Below are positions 51,954 to 60,245 of a stretch of 64,000 nt of DNA, piece after piece. The number at the start of each line of letters is the position of its first letter. The first letter of the stretch is position 1. Source of the DNA: Scandinavium ludwigii_A (GTDB lineage: Bacteria > Pseudomonadota > Gammaproteobacteria > Enterobacterales > Enterobacteriaceae); assembly GCA_050516505.1 (NCBI GenBank), contig CP191518.1, positions 1,178,001-1,242,000 of the forward strand, in the 5' to 3' direction. The position numbers and the translations under genes are program-made. The notes beneath the pieces were generated by a model. The model did no database searches. It was given only the letters and a program-made list of their open reading frames with translations, and had not been told where the DNA came from.

Positions 51954-53969
51954 ATGGAACCAATCGAACAACAATTGACTGAACTGCGAACCACGCTTCG
52001 CCATCACGAATACCTCTATCACGTCATGGACGCGCCGGAAGTGCCGGACGCCGAATACGACCGCCTGATGCGCGAACTGCGCGAGCTGGAACAGCAACAC
52101 CCCGAACTGATTACCCCAGATTCGCCTACGCAGCGCGTGGGTGCCGCGCCGCTGACCTCGTTCAGCCAAATCCGCCATGAAGTGCCGATGCTGTCGCTGG
52201 ATAACGTTTTCGACGAAGAAAGTTTTGTCGCCTTTAACAAGCGGGTGCAGGACCGACTGAAAAGCACCGATGCGCTGACCTACTGCTGCGAACTGAAGCT
52301 TGATGGCCTGGCCGTCAGCATCCTGTATGAAAACGGCGTGCTGATTCAGGCGGCTACGCGCGGTGACGGTACGACCGGCGAAGATATTACGGCCAACGTG
52401 CGTACCATCCGCGCCATTCCGCTGAAGCTGCGCGGCGACAATATTCCGGCGCGTCTGGAAGTGCGTGGGGAAGTGTTCCTGCCACAGGCGGGCTTTGAGA
52501 AAATCAACGAAGACGCGCGTCGTACCGGCGGTAAACTGTTTGCTAACCCGCGTAATGCGGCGGCAGGTTCCTTGCGTCAGCTTGATCCCCGCGTCACCGC
52601 GAAGCGACCGCTTACATTCTTCTGCTATGGCGTGGGCGTGCTGGAAGGCGGCGAGCTTCCGGGCAGCCATCTTGGGCGCTTGCAGCAGTTTAAAGCCTGG
52701 GGCCTGCCGGTCAGCAACCGCGTTAAGCTGTGTCACTCTCCGGAGGAAGTACTCGCTTACTACCACAAGGTAGAAGAAGACCGCCCAACGCTCGGGTTTG
52801 ATATCGATGGCGTAGTTATCAAGGTCGATTCACTGGATCTTCAGGAACAGCTGGGCTTTGTGGCGCGCGCGCCGCGCTGGGCGGTGGCGTTTAAGTTCCC
52901 CGCGCAAGAGCAAATGACCTTTGTGCGCGATGTGGAATTCCAGGTCGGGCGCACGGGGGCCATCACCCCCGTAGCGCGTCTGGAGCCGGTGCAGGTTGCG
53001 GGCGTGCTGGTGAGCAACGCCACCTTGCATAACGCTGATGAAATTGAACGTCTGGGCCTGCGTATTGGCGACAAGGTGGTTATCCGTCGCGCCGGGGATG
53101 TCATCCCGCAGGTGGTAAACGTGGTGCTGTCAGAACGCCCGGATAATACGCGTGCCGTTGAGTTTCCTGCACATTGCCCGGTCTGCGGGTCTGACGTCGA
53201 GCGTGTGGAAGGTGAAGTCGTTACTCGCTGCACCGGCGGTTTGATTTGCGGGGCACAGCGTAAAGAAGCATTGAAGCATTTTGTTTCGCGTCGAGCGCTG
53301 GATGTCGACGGCATGGGCGACAAAATTATCGATCAGTTGGTCGAGAAAGAGTACGTCCTTACCCCGGCGGATCTGTTCCGCTTAACCGCAGGTAAGTTGA
53401 CCGGACTCGATCGCATGGGGCCGAAATCCGCACAGAACGTGGTCAGTGCGCTGGAGAAATCGAAGGAAACGACTTTTGCGCGCTTCTTGTATGCACTTGG
53501 CATCCGTGAAGTGGGTGAAGCGACAGCCGCAGGCCTGGCAGCGCATTTCGGCTCGCTGGATGCATTGATTGCCGCTTCCATCGAAGATCTGCAAAAGGTG
53601 CAGGACGTCGGGATTGTCGTCGCGACCCATGTTTTCAACTTCTTCGCCGAAGAGAGCAACCGCGACGTGATTCAACAGCTTCAGGCTGAAGGTGTTCACT
53701 GGCCTGCACCGGTAGTCATCAATGTCGAAGAGATTGATAGCCCGTTCGCCGGGAAAACCGTGGTGCTGACTGGCAGCCTGAGCCAGATGTCACGTGACGA
53801 TGCCAAAGCACGTCTGGTAGAACTCGGGGCGAAAGTCGCGGGCAGCGTATCGAAGAAAACAGATTTGGTGATTGCCGGTGAGGCCGCGGGCTCGAAGCTT
53901 GTGAAAGCACAAGAGCTAGGCATTGACGTTATCGACGAAGCAGAAATGCTGCGCCTGTTAGGAGTGTAA
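51954..53969 (+). CDS. ligA: NAD-dependent DNA ligase
   Basis: 671 residues, the E. coli LigA length. The adenylated Lys115 is in CCELKLDGLAV (KLDG at 115-118). After the OB fold come a four-Cys zinc finger (CPVCGSDVERVEGE, then CTGGLICG, from about residue 408), helix-hairpin-helix repeats (450-580) and a C-terminal BRCT domain (about 595-671). It seals nicks and joins Okazaki fragments. The ypeB gene starts one base after its stop. Confidence 0.97.
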   Translation: MEPIEQQLTELRTTLRHHEYLYHVMDAPEVPDAEYDRLMRELRELEQQHPELITPDSPTQRVGAAPLTSFSQIRHEVPMLSLDNVFDEESFVAFNKRVQDRLKSTDALTYCCELKLDGLAVSILYENGVLIQAATRGDGTTGEDITANVRTIRAIPLKLRGDNIPARLEVRGEVFLPQAGFEKINEDARRTGGKLFANPRNAAAGSLRQLDPRVTAKRPLTFFCYGVGVLEGGELPGSHLGRLQQFKAWGLPVSNRVKLCHSPEEVLAYYHKVEEDRPTLGFDIDGVVIKVDSLDLQEQLGFVARAPRWAVAFKFPAQEQMTFVRDVEFQVGRTGAITPVARLEPVQVAGVLVSNATLHNADEIERLGLRIGDKVVIRRAGDVIPQVVNVVLSERPDNTRAVEFPAHCPVCGSDVERVEGEVVTRCTGGLICGAQRKEALKHFVSRRALDVDGMGDKIIDQLVEKEYVLTPADLFRLTAGKLTGLDRMGPKSAQNVVSALEKSKETTFARFLYALGIREVGEATAAGLAAHFGSLDALIAASIEDLQKVQDVGIVVATHVFNFFAEESNRDVIQQLQAEGVHWPAPVVINVEEIDSPFAGKTVVLTGSLSQMSRDDAKARLVELGAKVAGSVSKKTDLVIAGEAAGSKLVKAQELGIDVIDEAEMLRLLGV

Positions 53970-53970
53970 T

Positions 53971-54189
53971 GTGGAAAAAGAGCAGCTGATTGAAATCGCC
54001 AACACCGAGATGCCGTTTGGTAAATACAAAGGCCGGCTGCTGATTGATGTGCCGGAGGAATATTTGCTGTGGTTTGCCCGTAAGGATGAATTTCCGGCTG
54101 GGCGGCTCGGTGAATTGATGGCCATCACGCTGCTGATTAAAACGGAGGGGCTGACGCATCTGGTTCAGCCCCTGAAGCGCAGTCGTTAA
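53971..54189 (+). CDS. ypeB: Small protein YpeB (DUF3820)
   Basis: 72 residues, the YpeB length, GTG start 1 bp after the ligA stop. The conserved core is MPFGKYKGRLLIDVPEEYL with DEFPAGRLGELM. Function unknown; its tight linkage to ligA, also seen in E. coli, suggests cotranscription. Its 3' end overlaps the convergent yfeH by 4 bp. Confidence 0.92.
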   Translation: MEKEQLIEIANTEMPFGKYKGRLLIDVPEEYLLWFARKDEFPAGRLGELMAITLLIKTEGLTHLVQPLKRSR

Positions 54190-55184
54190 GCTTTCGCCTC
54201 GTCAACGGCGTTTTTGGCCAGGAGTTCATCCGTCTGCCGTTTGTAGCGACGCGCCAGCACCGCACAAACCATCAGCTGGATCTGATGGAAAATCATCAGT
54301 GGTAGCACCATCATCCCGATCATTGCGGTCGGGAAAAGAATATTGGCCATCGGAATACCGTTGGCCAGACTCTTTTTTGAACCACAGAATACAATCGTAA
54401 TCTCATCGGCTTTGTTGAAACCGCATTTACGCGCCACCAATGTGTTCACCGCAATCACAATCGCCAGCAGAACGATGCTCACCACCACGATAAACAACAG
54501 CGACCCAACGCCAACCTTGTGCCAGATGCCGTTGACCACCGCTTCACTGAATGCGGAGTAAACGACCAGCAGAATCGACGTCTGGTCCGTTTTGGAAATC
54601 CACTTCTTGTTACGCGACACCCAGGCGGCGGTCCACGGCCGGGACAGATGGCCCAACACAAACGGCAGCAGAAGTTGCAGCATGATTTTGCCGACCTGTT
54701 CCAGACTGCCTTCCGCACCGTGCAGATTCATCAGCAGCCCAACCAACAGCGGCGAAACGAAAATCCCCAACAGGCTTGATGCCGACGCGGAACACACCGC
54801 CGCCGCGACGTTACCGCCCGCCATCGACGTAAACGCAATGGCAGACTGTACGGTAGCGGGCAGAATGCACAGATAAATGAAGCCGTTATAGAGTGTCGGA
54901 TCGACATTGACCGGCGCCCAGAGAGCGAAAAGAACACCCAGTACGGGGAACACGACGAAGGTGCTGCACATTACCCAGAGGTGAAGTCGCCAGTGGCTGC
55001 CCCCGGCGATAATCGCTTCGCGGGAGAGTTTGGCGCCGTGCATAAAGAACAGCAGCGCAATGGCCGCGGTGGTCAGGCCTTCAAAGAAAGGCACATATCC
55101 GCCGCGAGCGGGGAACAGGGAAGCTAACAGAACGACGCTAATCAGCGTCAGTGTAAAAGGGTCAAGAATGCGGAAAAGTTTCAT
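54186..55184 (-). CDS. yfeH: Sodium/bile-acid symporter family protein YfeH
   Basis: 332 residues, the YfeH length, with about 10 hydrophobic helices. Family features: FFMHGAKLSREAI near 46 and FCGSKKSLANGIPMANILFP near 270-289. The superfamily moves bile acids or other organic anions with sodium; the substrate of YfeH is unknown. Divergent from the LysR gene yfeR across 89 bp, which is therefore likely to control it. Confidence 0.92.
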   Translation of the reverse strand: MKLFRILDPFTLTLISVVLLASLFPARGGYVPFFEGLTTAAIALLFFMHGAKLSREAIIAGGSHWRLHLWVMCSTFVVFPVLGVLFALWAPVNVDPTLYNGFIYLCILPATVQSAIAFTSMAGGNVAAAVCSASASSLLGIFVSPLLVGLLMNLHGAEGSLEQVGKIMLQLLLPFVLGHLSRPWTAAWVSRNKKWISKTDQTSILLVVYSAFSEAVVNGIWHKVGVGSLLFIVVVSIVLLAIVIAVNTLVARKCGFNKADEITIVFCGSKKSLANGIPMANILFPTAMIGMMVLPLMIFHQIQLMVCAVLARRYKRQTDELLAKNAVDEAKA

Positions 55185-55273
55185 AAACGCTCCTGAAAGT
55201 CGATGTCGCTATTGTGCTTTCTCCGCTTTGAGAAATAAAATTGATTTATTGCATCCATTGATGAATTAAACAG

Positions 55274-56200
55274 ATGAATTATTCCCTGCGTCAGCTGAAA
55301 GTGTTTATTACCGTTGCCCGGGCCAAAAGCTTTAGCCGGGCAGGGGAGATGATTGGCCTGAGCCAGTCGGCGGTGAGCCACAGCGTGAAAGAGCTGGAGC
55401 ATCAGACCGGCGTGAAGCTGCTCGACCGCACCACGCGAGAAGTGGTGCTGACCGAAGCCGGGCAGCAGTTGGCAATCCGACTCGAGCGTTTGCTCGACGA
55501 ACTGAACAGTACCTTGCGTGAAGCCGGGCGCGTCGGGCAGCAGCTCGCGGGCACCGTGCGGGTGGCGGCGAGCCAAACCATTTCGGCGCATCTGATCCCG
55601 CAGTGCATTGCAGCCAGTAATCATCGCTATCCTGAAATTGATTTTGTGCTTCACGACCGTCCGCAGCGGTGGGTGCTGGAAAGTATTCGGCAGGGGGAAG
55701 TGGATTTTGGGATTGTGATTGACCCGGGCGCGGTGGGGGATTTGCAGTGTCAGCCCATTCTGTCAGAGCCGTTTTTTGTGCTGTGCCGGGGCGATCATCC
55801 GTTTGCCGGCCTAGAAAGCGTTGAGTGGCAGGCGTTGCAGGGCACAAGGATGGTACTGCAGGATTATGCCTCCGGCAGCCGGCCGCTGATCGACGCCGCA
55901 CTGGCGCATCATGCTATCGAGGCCAATATTGTGCAGGAGATTGGGCATCCGGCGACGCTTTTCCCGATGGTCGAAGCCGGGATTGGGATCAGTATTTTAC
56001 CCGCGCTAGCGCTGCCGTTGCCGCAGGGCAGCCAATTGATGGTTAAGCGTCTGACGCCGGTAGTTGATCGGCAGTTGATGCTGGCGAGACGTAAAAACCG
56101 TTCGCTTTCGACTGCTGCCCAGGCTTTGTGGGACGTCGTTGGGCAGCAGGCCCAGGCGCTTACCGCTGCCCGTGCCCACGACCCGTTGTATCAGACGTAA
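55274..56200 (+). CDS. yfeR: LysR-family regulator YfeR
   Basis: 308 residues, the YfeR length. Winged helix-turn-helix at 1-60 (AKSFSRAGEMIGLSQSAVSH), effector domain from about 90. In Salmonella YfeR responds to osmolarity and represses yfeH (from memory of the literature). The shared 89-bp promoter region with yfeH fits this. Overlaps the convergent FlxA-like gene by 10 bp. Confidence 0.93.
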   Translation: MNYSLRQLKVFITVARAKSFSRAGEMIGLSQSAVSHSVKELEHQTGVKLLDRTTREVVLTEAGQQLAIRLERLLDELNSTLREAGRVGQQLAGTVRVAASQTISAHLIPQCIAASNHRYPEIDFVLHDRPQRWVLESIRQGEVDFGIVIDPGAVGDLQCQPILSEPFFVLCRGDHPFAGLESVEWQALQGTRMVLQDYASGSRPLIDAALAHHAIEANIVQEIGHPATLFPMVEAGIGISILPALALPLPQGSQLMVKRLTPVVDRQLMLARRKNRSLSTAAQALWDVVGQQAQALTAARAHDPLYQT

Positions 56201-56538
56201 ATATCAATCTGATGGTCAGCCGATGGATTGTTGACCCCTGTGGGCGGCGTTGATGGCGTCGTTTGCGCCTGCTCTTTTTCGGCCTGCTGGCGTTGGATCT
56301 GCGCCAGTTGCGCTTCAAGCATGGTGATTTGTTCCTGAATCAACTCCGCCTGCTTCTGTTTTTCATCCGCGTCACCGCTGCCGTCAGCAATGGTTTTCAG
56401 CTGTTGAGTCAGTTTGGTTATCTGCTGAGTGATTCGCGTAATTTGCGAAGAGGCGTCATTGCCCTGCGGACTGGCGTTGACGGTGGTCGTTTGCAGGCCA
56501 GGTGCAGAAGAAGAGGGTAACGAAATTGCCGCCATCAT
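56191..56538 (-). CDS. FlxA-like coiled-coil protein
   Basis: 115 residues (114 if the second ATG at 56535 is used, which has the better spacing to AGGA). Residues about 30-90 are a charged, glutamine-rich coiled coil (ITRITQQITKLTQQLKTIA and QEQITMLEAQLAQIQRQQAE) like the FlxA family. No signal peptide or membrane helix. FlxA is flagellum-associated in E. coli by its regulation, but the function is unknown; no flagellar gene is nearby. K-12 has xapAB and yfeN near this place instead. Its 3' end overlaps yfeR by 10 bp. Confidence 0.78.
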   Translation of the reverse strand: MMAAISLPSSSAPGLQTTTVNASPQGNDASSQITRITQQITKLTQQLKTIADGSGDADEKQKQAELIQEQITMLEAQLAQIQRQQAEKEQAQTTPSTPPTGVNNPSADHQIDIYV

Positions 56539-56620
56539 GCGTTCCTTTCAATACGGAAAACAGTGTTATCGGCAGAATAGAGTGGGGCTTGAGGAATTTA
56601 GCGCGTAAATCGCGCATAGC

Positions 56621-56645
56621 AAAAAGGCGCCTTTAGGGCGCCTTT
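56621..56645 (-). terminator. Terminator-like hairpin downstream of the tRNA-Lys copy
   Basis: AAAGGCGCC and GGCGCCTTT around CTTTAG; on the minus strand the A5 run at 56621-56625 becomes T5. It resembles the lysV terminator at 56713. Confidence 0.7.
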
Positions 56646-56650
56646 CTACA

Positions 56651-56705
56651 TGGGTGGGTCGTGCAGGATATCATTCGTCTCATCCCGCACGTTGGGAACT
56701 GAGCC
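56651..56705 (-). pseudogene. Decayed tRNA-Lys copy
   Basis: The 17 bp at 56653-56669 (GGTGGGTCGTGCAGGAT) are identical to 56747-56763, the 3' end of the tRNA-Lys gene. Thirty bases later AACTGAGC (56696-56703) repeats the D-arm bases of the same tRNA. The middle is lost or changed, so no tRNA can form. Each copy is followed by a similar GCGCC/GGCGC terminator, suggesting a duplicated tRNA-plus-terminator unit. Confidence 0.6.
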
Positions 56706-56712
56706 CAGAAAC

Positions 56713-56740
56713 AACAAAAGCGCCGAAGGCGCTTTTGTTT
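56713..56740 (-). terminator. Terminator of the valU-valX-valY-lysV operon
   Basis: AACAAAAGCGCC, loop GAA, GGCGCTTTTGTTT, a few bases after the tRNA-Lys 3' end on the minus strand. Confidence 0.78.
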
Positions 56741-56745
56741 AAATT

Positions 56746-56821
56746 TGGTGGGTCGTGCAGGATTCGAACCTGCGACCAATTGATTAAAAGTCAACTGCTC
56801 TACCAACTGAGCTAACGACCC
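56746..56821 (-). tRNA. lysV: tRNA-Lys (UUU)
   Basis: 76 nt on the minus strand with encoded CCA; starts GGGTCGTTAGCTCAGTTGGT and has anticodon TTT (GACTTTTAAT). The T arm reads GCAGGTTCGAATCCTGC. Last member of the four-gene tRNA cluster, 4 bp after the third tRNA-Val. Confidence 0.97.
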
Positions 56822-56825
56822 GAAG

Positions 56826-56901
56826 TGGTGGGTGATGACGGGATCGAACCGCCGACCCCCTCCTTGTAAGGGAGGTGCTCTCCCAGCTGAGCTAATCACC
56901 C
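56826..56901 (-). tRNA. valY: tRNA-Val (UAC), copy 3
   Basis: 76 nt with encoded CCA; GGGTGATTAGCTCAGCTGGG start, anticodon TAC (CCTTACAAGG). Identical in its body to the copy at 56941. Confidence 0.97.
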
Positions 56902-56940
56902 ACTTCGGTACTTCATGTAAGAAACGCGCTGGCGAGAAAT

Positions 56941-57016
56941 TGGTGGGTGATGACGGGATCGAACCGCCGACCCCCTCCTTGTAAGGGAGGTGCTCTCCCA
57001 GCTGAGCTAATCACCC
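56941..57016 (-). tRNA. valX: tRNA-Val (UAC), copy 2
   Basis: 76 nt with encoded CCA, anticodon TAC. 39 bp from the following copy. Confidence 0.97.
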
Positions 57017-57069
57017 ACTTCTCAATTTCTTACATTTACTGCTTCACACGGCGGAGACTACAAAAGTAG

Positions 57070-57145
57070 TGGTGGGTGATGACGGGTTCGAACCGCCGAC
57101 CCCCTCCTTGTAAGGGAGGTGCTCTCCCAGCTGAGCTAATCACCC
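57070..57145 (-). tRNA. valU: tRNA-Val (UAC), copy 1
   Basis: 76 nt with encoded CCA, anticodon TAC. It differs from copies 2 and 3 by one base in the T loop (57087, sense strand A in TTCGAACCC instead of T), a position that varies naturally. It is the promoter-proximal gene of the operon. Confidence 0.97.
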
Positions 57146-57163
57146 CCGCTGTGTTGGAGTCGC

Positions 57164-57192
57164 ATTATAGGGAGAGTTGAAAATGAGTCAAC
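57164..57192 (-). promoter_or_regulatory. Promoter of the valU tRNA operon
   Basis: On the minus strand TTGACT (57192-57187), a 17-bp spacer and TATAAT (57169-57164), a nearly perfect sigma-70 promoter 19 bp from the first tRNA-Val, with a GC-containing discriminator. Confidence 0.85.
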
Positions 57193-57403
57193 GCCTTTTC
57201 CAAAGATTTTTTCCGTTCGTCGTAAAATTAAACAAAACGATCGCGATTCGTTCCGTGGCGCATGATTTATAAACAAAATCAGCTAAGCACAGCGATTCAC
57301 AGGGATGAACGTTGAGGATTCAGGCGGGAGTGATAGAATATCGCCATTATTTTTATTGAGGATCTGCCGGCTGTCGGCAACGTCCTAAACGTAAGGCCAT
57401 TTC

Positions 57404-58819
57404 ATGAAAATCAAAACTCGCTTCGCGCCAAGCCCGACAGGCTATCTGCACGTCGGCGGTGCGCGTACTGCTCTTTACTCCTGGCTTTTTGCTCGCAACC
57501 ACGGCGGTGAGTTCGTGCTGCGTATTGAAGACACCGATCTCGAACGTTCTACGCCGGAAGCCATCGAAGCAATTATGGATGGCATGAACTGGCTAAGCCT
57601 GGAGTGGGACGAAGGCCCATATTTCCAGACCAAACGTTTCGATCGCTATAACGCGGTCATTGACGAAATGCTGGTCGCGGGCACCGCATATAAATGCTAC
57701 TGCTCGAAAGAACGTCTGGAAGCGCTGCGTGAAGAACAAATGGCTAACGGCGAGAAGCCACGTTATGACGGCCGCTGCCGCCACGGTCATGAGCACCATG
57801 CTGATAATGAACCGTGCGTAGTGCGTTTTGCTAACCCACAGGACGGCTCCGTTATTTTTGACGACCAAATCCGTGGTCCAATCGAGTTCAGTAACCAGGA
57901 ACTCGATGACCTGATCATCCGCCGCACCGACGGTTCACCAACTTACAACTTCTGCGTTGTGGTTGATGACTGGGATATGGAAATCACCCACGTTATCCGT
58001 GGCGAGGACCATATCAACAACACGCCGCGTCAGATTAACATTCTGAAAGCGCTGAACGCGCCGGTACCGGTGTACGCGCACGTGTCGATGATTAACGGCG
58101 ACGACGGCAAAAAACTGTCTAAACGCCACGGTGCGGTGAGCGTAATGCAGTATCGCGACGACGGTTATCTGCCGGAAGCGCTGCTGAACTACCTGGTGCG
58201 TTTGGGCTGGTCCAGCGGCGATCAGGAAATCTTCACTCGTGAAGAGATGATTAAGCTGTTCTCGCTGGGTGCGGTCAGCAAATCTGCGAGTGCGTTCAAT
58301 ACTGAAAAACTGCAGTGGCTGAACCACCACTACATTAATTCGATGGCGCCGGAATATGTGGCGACCCATCTGCAGTGGCACATTGAGCAGGAAAAAATCG
58401 ATACACGCACTGGCCCACAGCTGTCAGAGCTGGTGACCCTGCTGGGCGAACGTTGCAAAACACTGAAAGAGATGGCGGCAAGCTGCCATTACTTCTATGA
58501 AGAGTTTGATGCGTTCGATGCCGACGCGGCGAAGAAACACCTGCGTCCGGTGGCTCGTCAGCCGCTGGAAGTGGTGCGCGATAAACTGGAAGCGATGACT
58601 GAGTGGACCGCAGAAAACGTGCATCACGCCATTCAGGCAACCGCTGATGAGCTGGAAGTGGGCATGGGTAAAGTTGGGATGCCTCTGCGTGTCGCCGTCA
58701 CTGGCGCCGGTCAGTCACCTGGCCTGGATGTTACAGTTCACGCGATTGGCAAGAGCCGCAGCGTCGCGCGTATCAACAAAGCACTGGCGTTTATTGCTGA
58801 ACGTGAAAGCCAGCAGTAA
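57404..58819 (+). CDS. gltX: Glutamyl-tRNA synthetase
   Basis: 471 residues, the E. coli GltX length. Class I signature SPTGYLHVGGA at 10-20 (the HIGH-type motif) and KLSKR at 237-241. Zinc ligands Cys98 and Cys100 in KCYC and Cys125 and His127 in GRCRHGH. The enzyme charges tRNA-Glu. It stands alone, divergent from the valU tRNA operon, and ends at a bidirectional terminator. Confidence 0.97.
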   Translation: MKIKTRFAPSPTGYLHVGGARTALYSWLFARNHGGEFVLRIEDTDLERSTPEAIEAIMDGMNWLSLEWDEGPYFQTKRFDRYNAVIDEMLVAGTAYKCYCSKERLEALREEQMANGEKPRYDGRCRHGHEHHADNEPCVVRFANPQDGSVIFDDQIRGPIEFSNQELDDLIIRRTDGSPTYNFCVVVDDWDMEITHVIRGEDHINNTPRQINILKALNAPVPVYAHVSMINGDDGKKLSKRHGAVSVMQYRDDGYLPEALLNYLVRLGWSSGDQEIFTREEMIKLFSLGAVSKSASAFNTEKLQWLNHHYINSMAPEYVATHLQWHIEQEKIDTRTGPQLSELVTLLGERCKTLKEMAASCHYFYEEFDAFDADAAKKHLRPVARQPLEVVRDKLEAMTEWTAENVHHAIQATADELEVGMGKVGMPLRVAVTGAGQSPGLDVTVHAIGKSRSVARINKALAFIAERESQQ

Positions 58820-58833
58820 CAGGGCAGAATAAG

Positions 58834-58863
58834 AAACGGCAGGCTCAGGCCTGCCGTTTTTTT
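58834..58863. terminator. Bidirectional terminator between gltX and yfeD
   Basis: AAACGGCAGG, loop CTCAGG, CCTGCCGTTTTTTT. The plus strand is the better terminator, for gltX; the A3 side may serve yfeD. Confidence 0.85.
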
Positions 58864-59260
58864 ATGCGCTTTCGCCTGTTAAATTAAGTCGTCGCAGAAA
58901 ACCGCTTAATCCTTCTCGCACCAGCAGCGCCTGTAAACGCTGTTTCTCATCAGGTTCCATCATCAATAAGACATCCTGAATTTTACGCCAGACCGGATCG
59001 TTGTCCTGTGTGTGGTAGATAAACTCGGGTTCGGCTGCCTGCAAGGAAAGCTTAAGGTGACGAAGTTTTGGCGTGGAGGCGAGAAAATCTCTGACGTCCG
59101 GCGTGATGTGAATCAGACGTGCGCGACCGCCTTTAATGCCAGGGATCGACTCCGTTCTCCAGTTTTGTTCCCGGATCCAACGATTGATGGTCTGTTTTGC
59201 CACACCCACACAGTTCGCCAGCTCCTGCGTGGTCATTTTGCTGTGAAGTATGTTCATCAC
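58862..59260 (-). CDS. yfeD: Putative DNA-binding protein YfeD
   Basis: 132 residues (E. coli YfeD 130). The N-terminal helix-turn-helix is MTTQELANCVGVAKQTINRWI, next to GIKGGRARLIHITPDVRDFL, a block shared with YfeC. The C-terminal half is helical, with MEPDEKQRLQALLVREGLSG. Regulator function is presumed; targets are unknown. Its start overlaps the yfeC stop by 4 bp (ATGA), so the pair is coupled. The two proteins look like paralogs from one duplication. Confidence 0.9.
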   Translation of the reverse strand: MMNILHSKMTTQELANCVGVAKQTINRWIREQNWRTESIPGIKGGRARLIHITPDVRDFLASTPKLRHLKLSLQAAEPEFIYHTQDNDPVWRKIQDVLLMMEPDEKQRLQALLVREGLSGFLRRLNLTGESA

Positions 59261-59619
59261 TGTCCTTGCGTACGGATACCCAGGCGGAGAAGCAGACCGG
59301 TGATGCCTTCGCGCAGCAACAGGCTGGTCAGCTCTTTTTGCTCGTGATCTGACATTTCTTTAGCGAGCGACAGCAGAAGAGAATCAAAGCTGTCTTCTGC
59401 GGGATGATGTGCCACGCCGGAGAAATCAGCGGCGCGCTGAGCGCTGCGGATAAATTCACGGACCTCGTCGCTGACGTGCACGAGACGTGCTTTACCGCCC
59501 TGAACGCCCGGACGAGGCGACGTTAGCCATCCTTCCTTGCGAACCCATTTATTGATTGTTTGTCGGCTATAACCGGTCAGATGGGCAAGTTCCTCTGGCG
59601 TCATTCGTTCCTTGAGCAT
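59257..59619 (-). CDS. yfeC: Putative DNA-binding protein YfeC
   Basis: 120 residues (E. coli YfeC near 119). N-terminal helix-turn-helix MTPEELAHLTGYSRQTINKWV; GVQGGKARLVHVSDEVREFI corresponds to the YfeD block. A C-terminal helical tail ends with LTSLLLREGITGLLLRLGI. Function unknown, presumably a paired regulator with YfeD. First gene of the pair; divergent from the tRNA-Ala genes. Confidence 0.9.
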   Translation of the reverse strand: MLKERMTPEELAHLTGYSRQTINKWVRKEGWLTSPRPGVQGGKARLVHVSDEVREFIRSAQRAADFSGVAHHPAEDSFDSLLLSLAKEMSDHEQKELTSLLLREGITGLLLRLGIRTQGQ

Positions 59620-59777
59620 GCTATTTCCTGAGTGCCTGTATGGGAATTAAAGGTTCATCTTATAGCATCCTTTTACGTGAAAACGTGACGCGTTTAACTC
59701 CTGATTGCGAGAGCGTACGCAATGTCACTGAGTTGTGTGCTTTTTCATCGATTGAAAGAGAGGTGAACATTTTGCCG

Positions 59778-59806
59778 TTGACACCTGGCAAGGGAATTCA
59801 TATCAT
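59778..59806 (+). promoter_or_regulatory. Promoter of the tRNA-Ala pair
   Basis: TTGACA at 59778-59783, a 17-bp spacer and TATCAT at 59801-59806, followed by the GC-rich discriminator GCCGCCCG typical of stringently controlled stable-RNA promoters. Confidence 0.85.
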
Positions 59807-59838
59807 GCCGCCCGTCAACACGACACGCTTTACGTTAT

Positions 59839-59914
<76 letters not shown>

Positions 59915-59956
59915 AATTCTGCACCCAGCAGATTTGGAACGTGAAGTAAAAATTGT

Positions 59957-60032
<76 letters not shown>

Positions 60033-60039
60033 AAATTCA

Positions 60040-60065
60040 AACCCTCGCTTCGGCGGGGGTTTTTG
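60040..60065 (+). terminator. Terminator of the tRNA-Ala operon
   Basis: AACCCTCGC, loop TTCG, GCGGGGGTTTTT directly after copy 2. The bases 60066-60245 that follow hold no gene that I can see and must contain the pdeA promoter. Confidence 0.8.
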
Positions 60066-60245
60066 CTTTTCTGCGCCACCGAAAGTGTAAGAAACCCGCA
60101 CACTGATGTTAAAACGTATCTGGATGTTAAATTCCGTATAAACAGTGGGACTTTTCTTGCCCGGAGAACTTGCTTCGCTCAATTAATAAACATAGTATTT
60201 CCGGGTTGAAGTCATGTGCCCAGCCGGAAGCCTCTCCAGACCATA

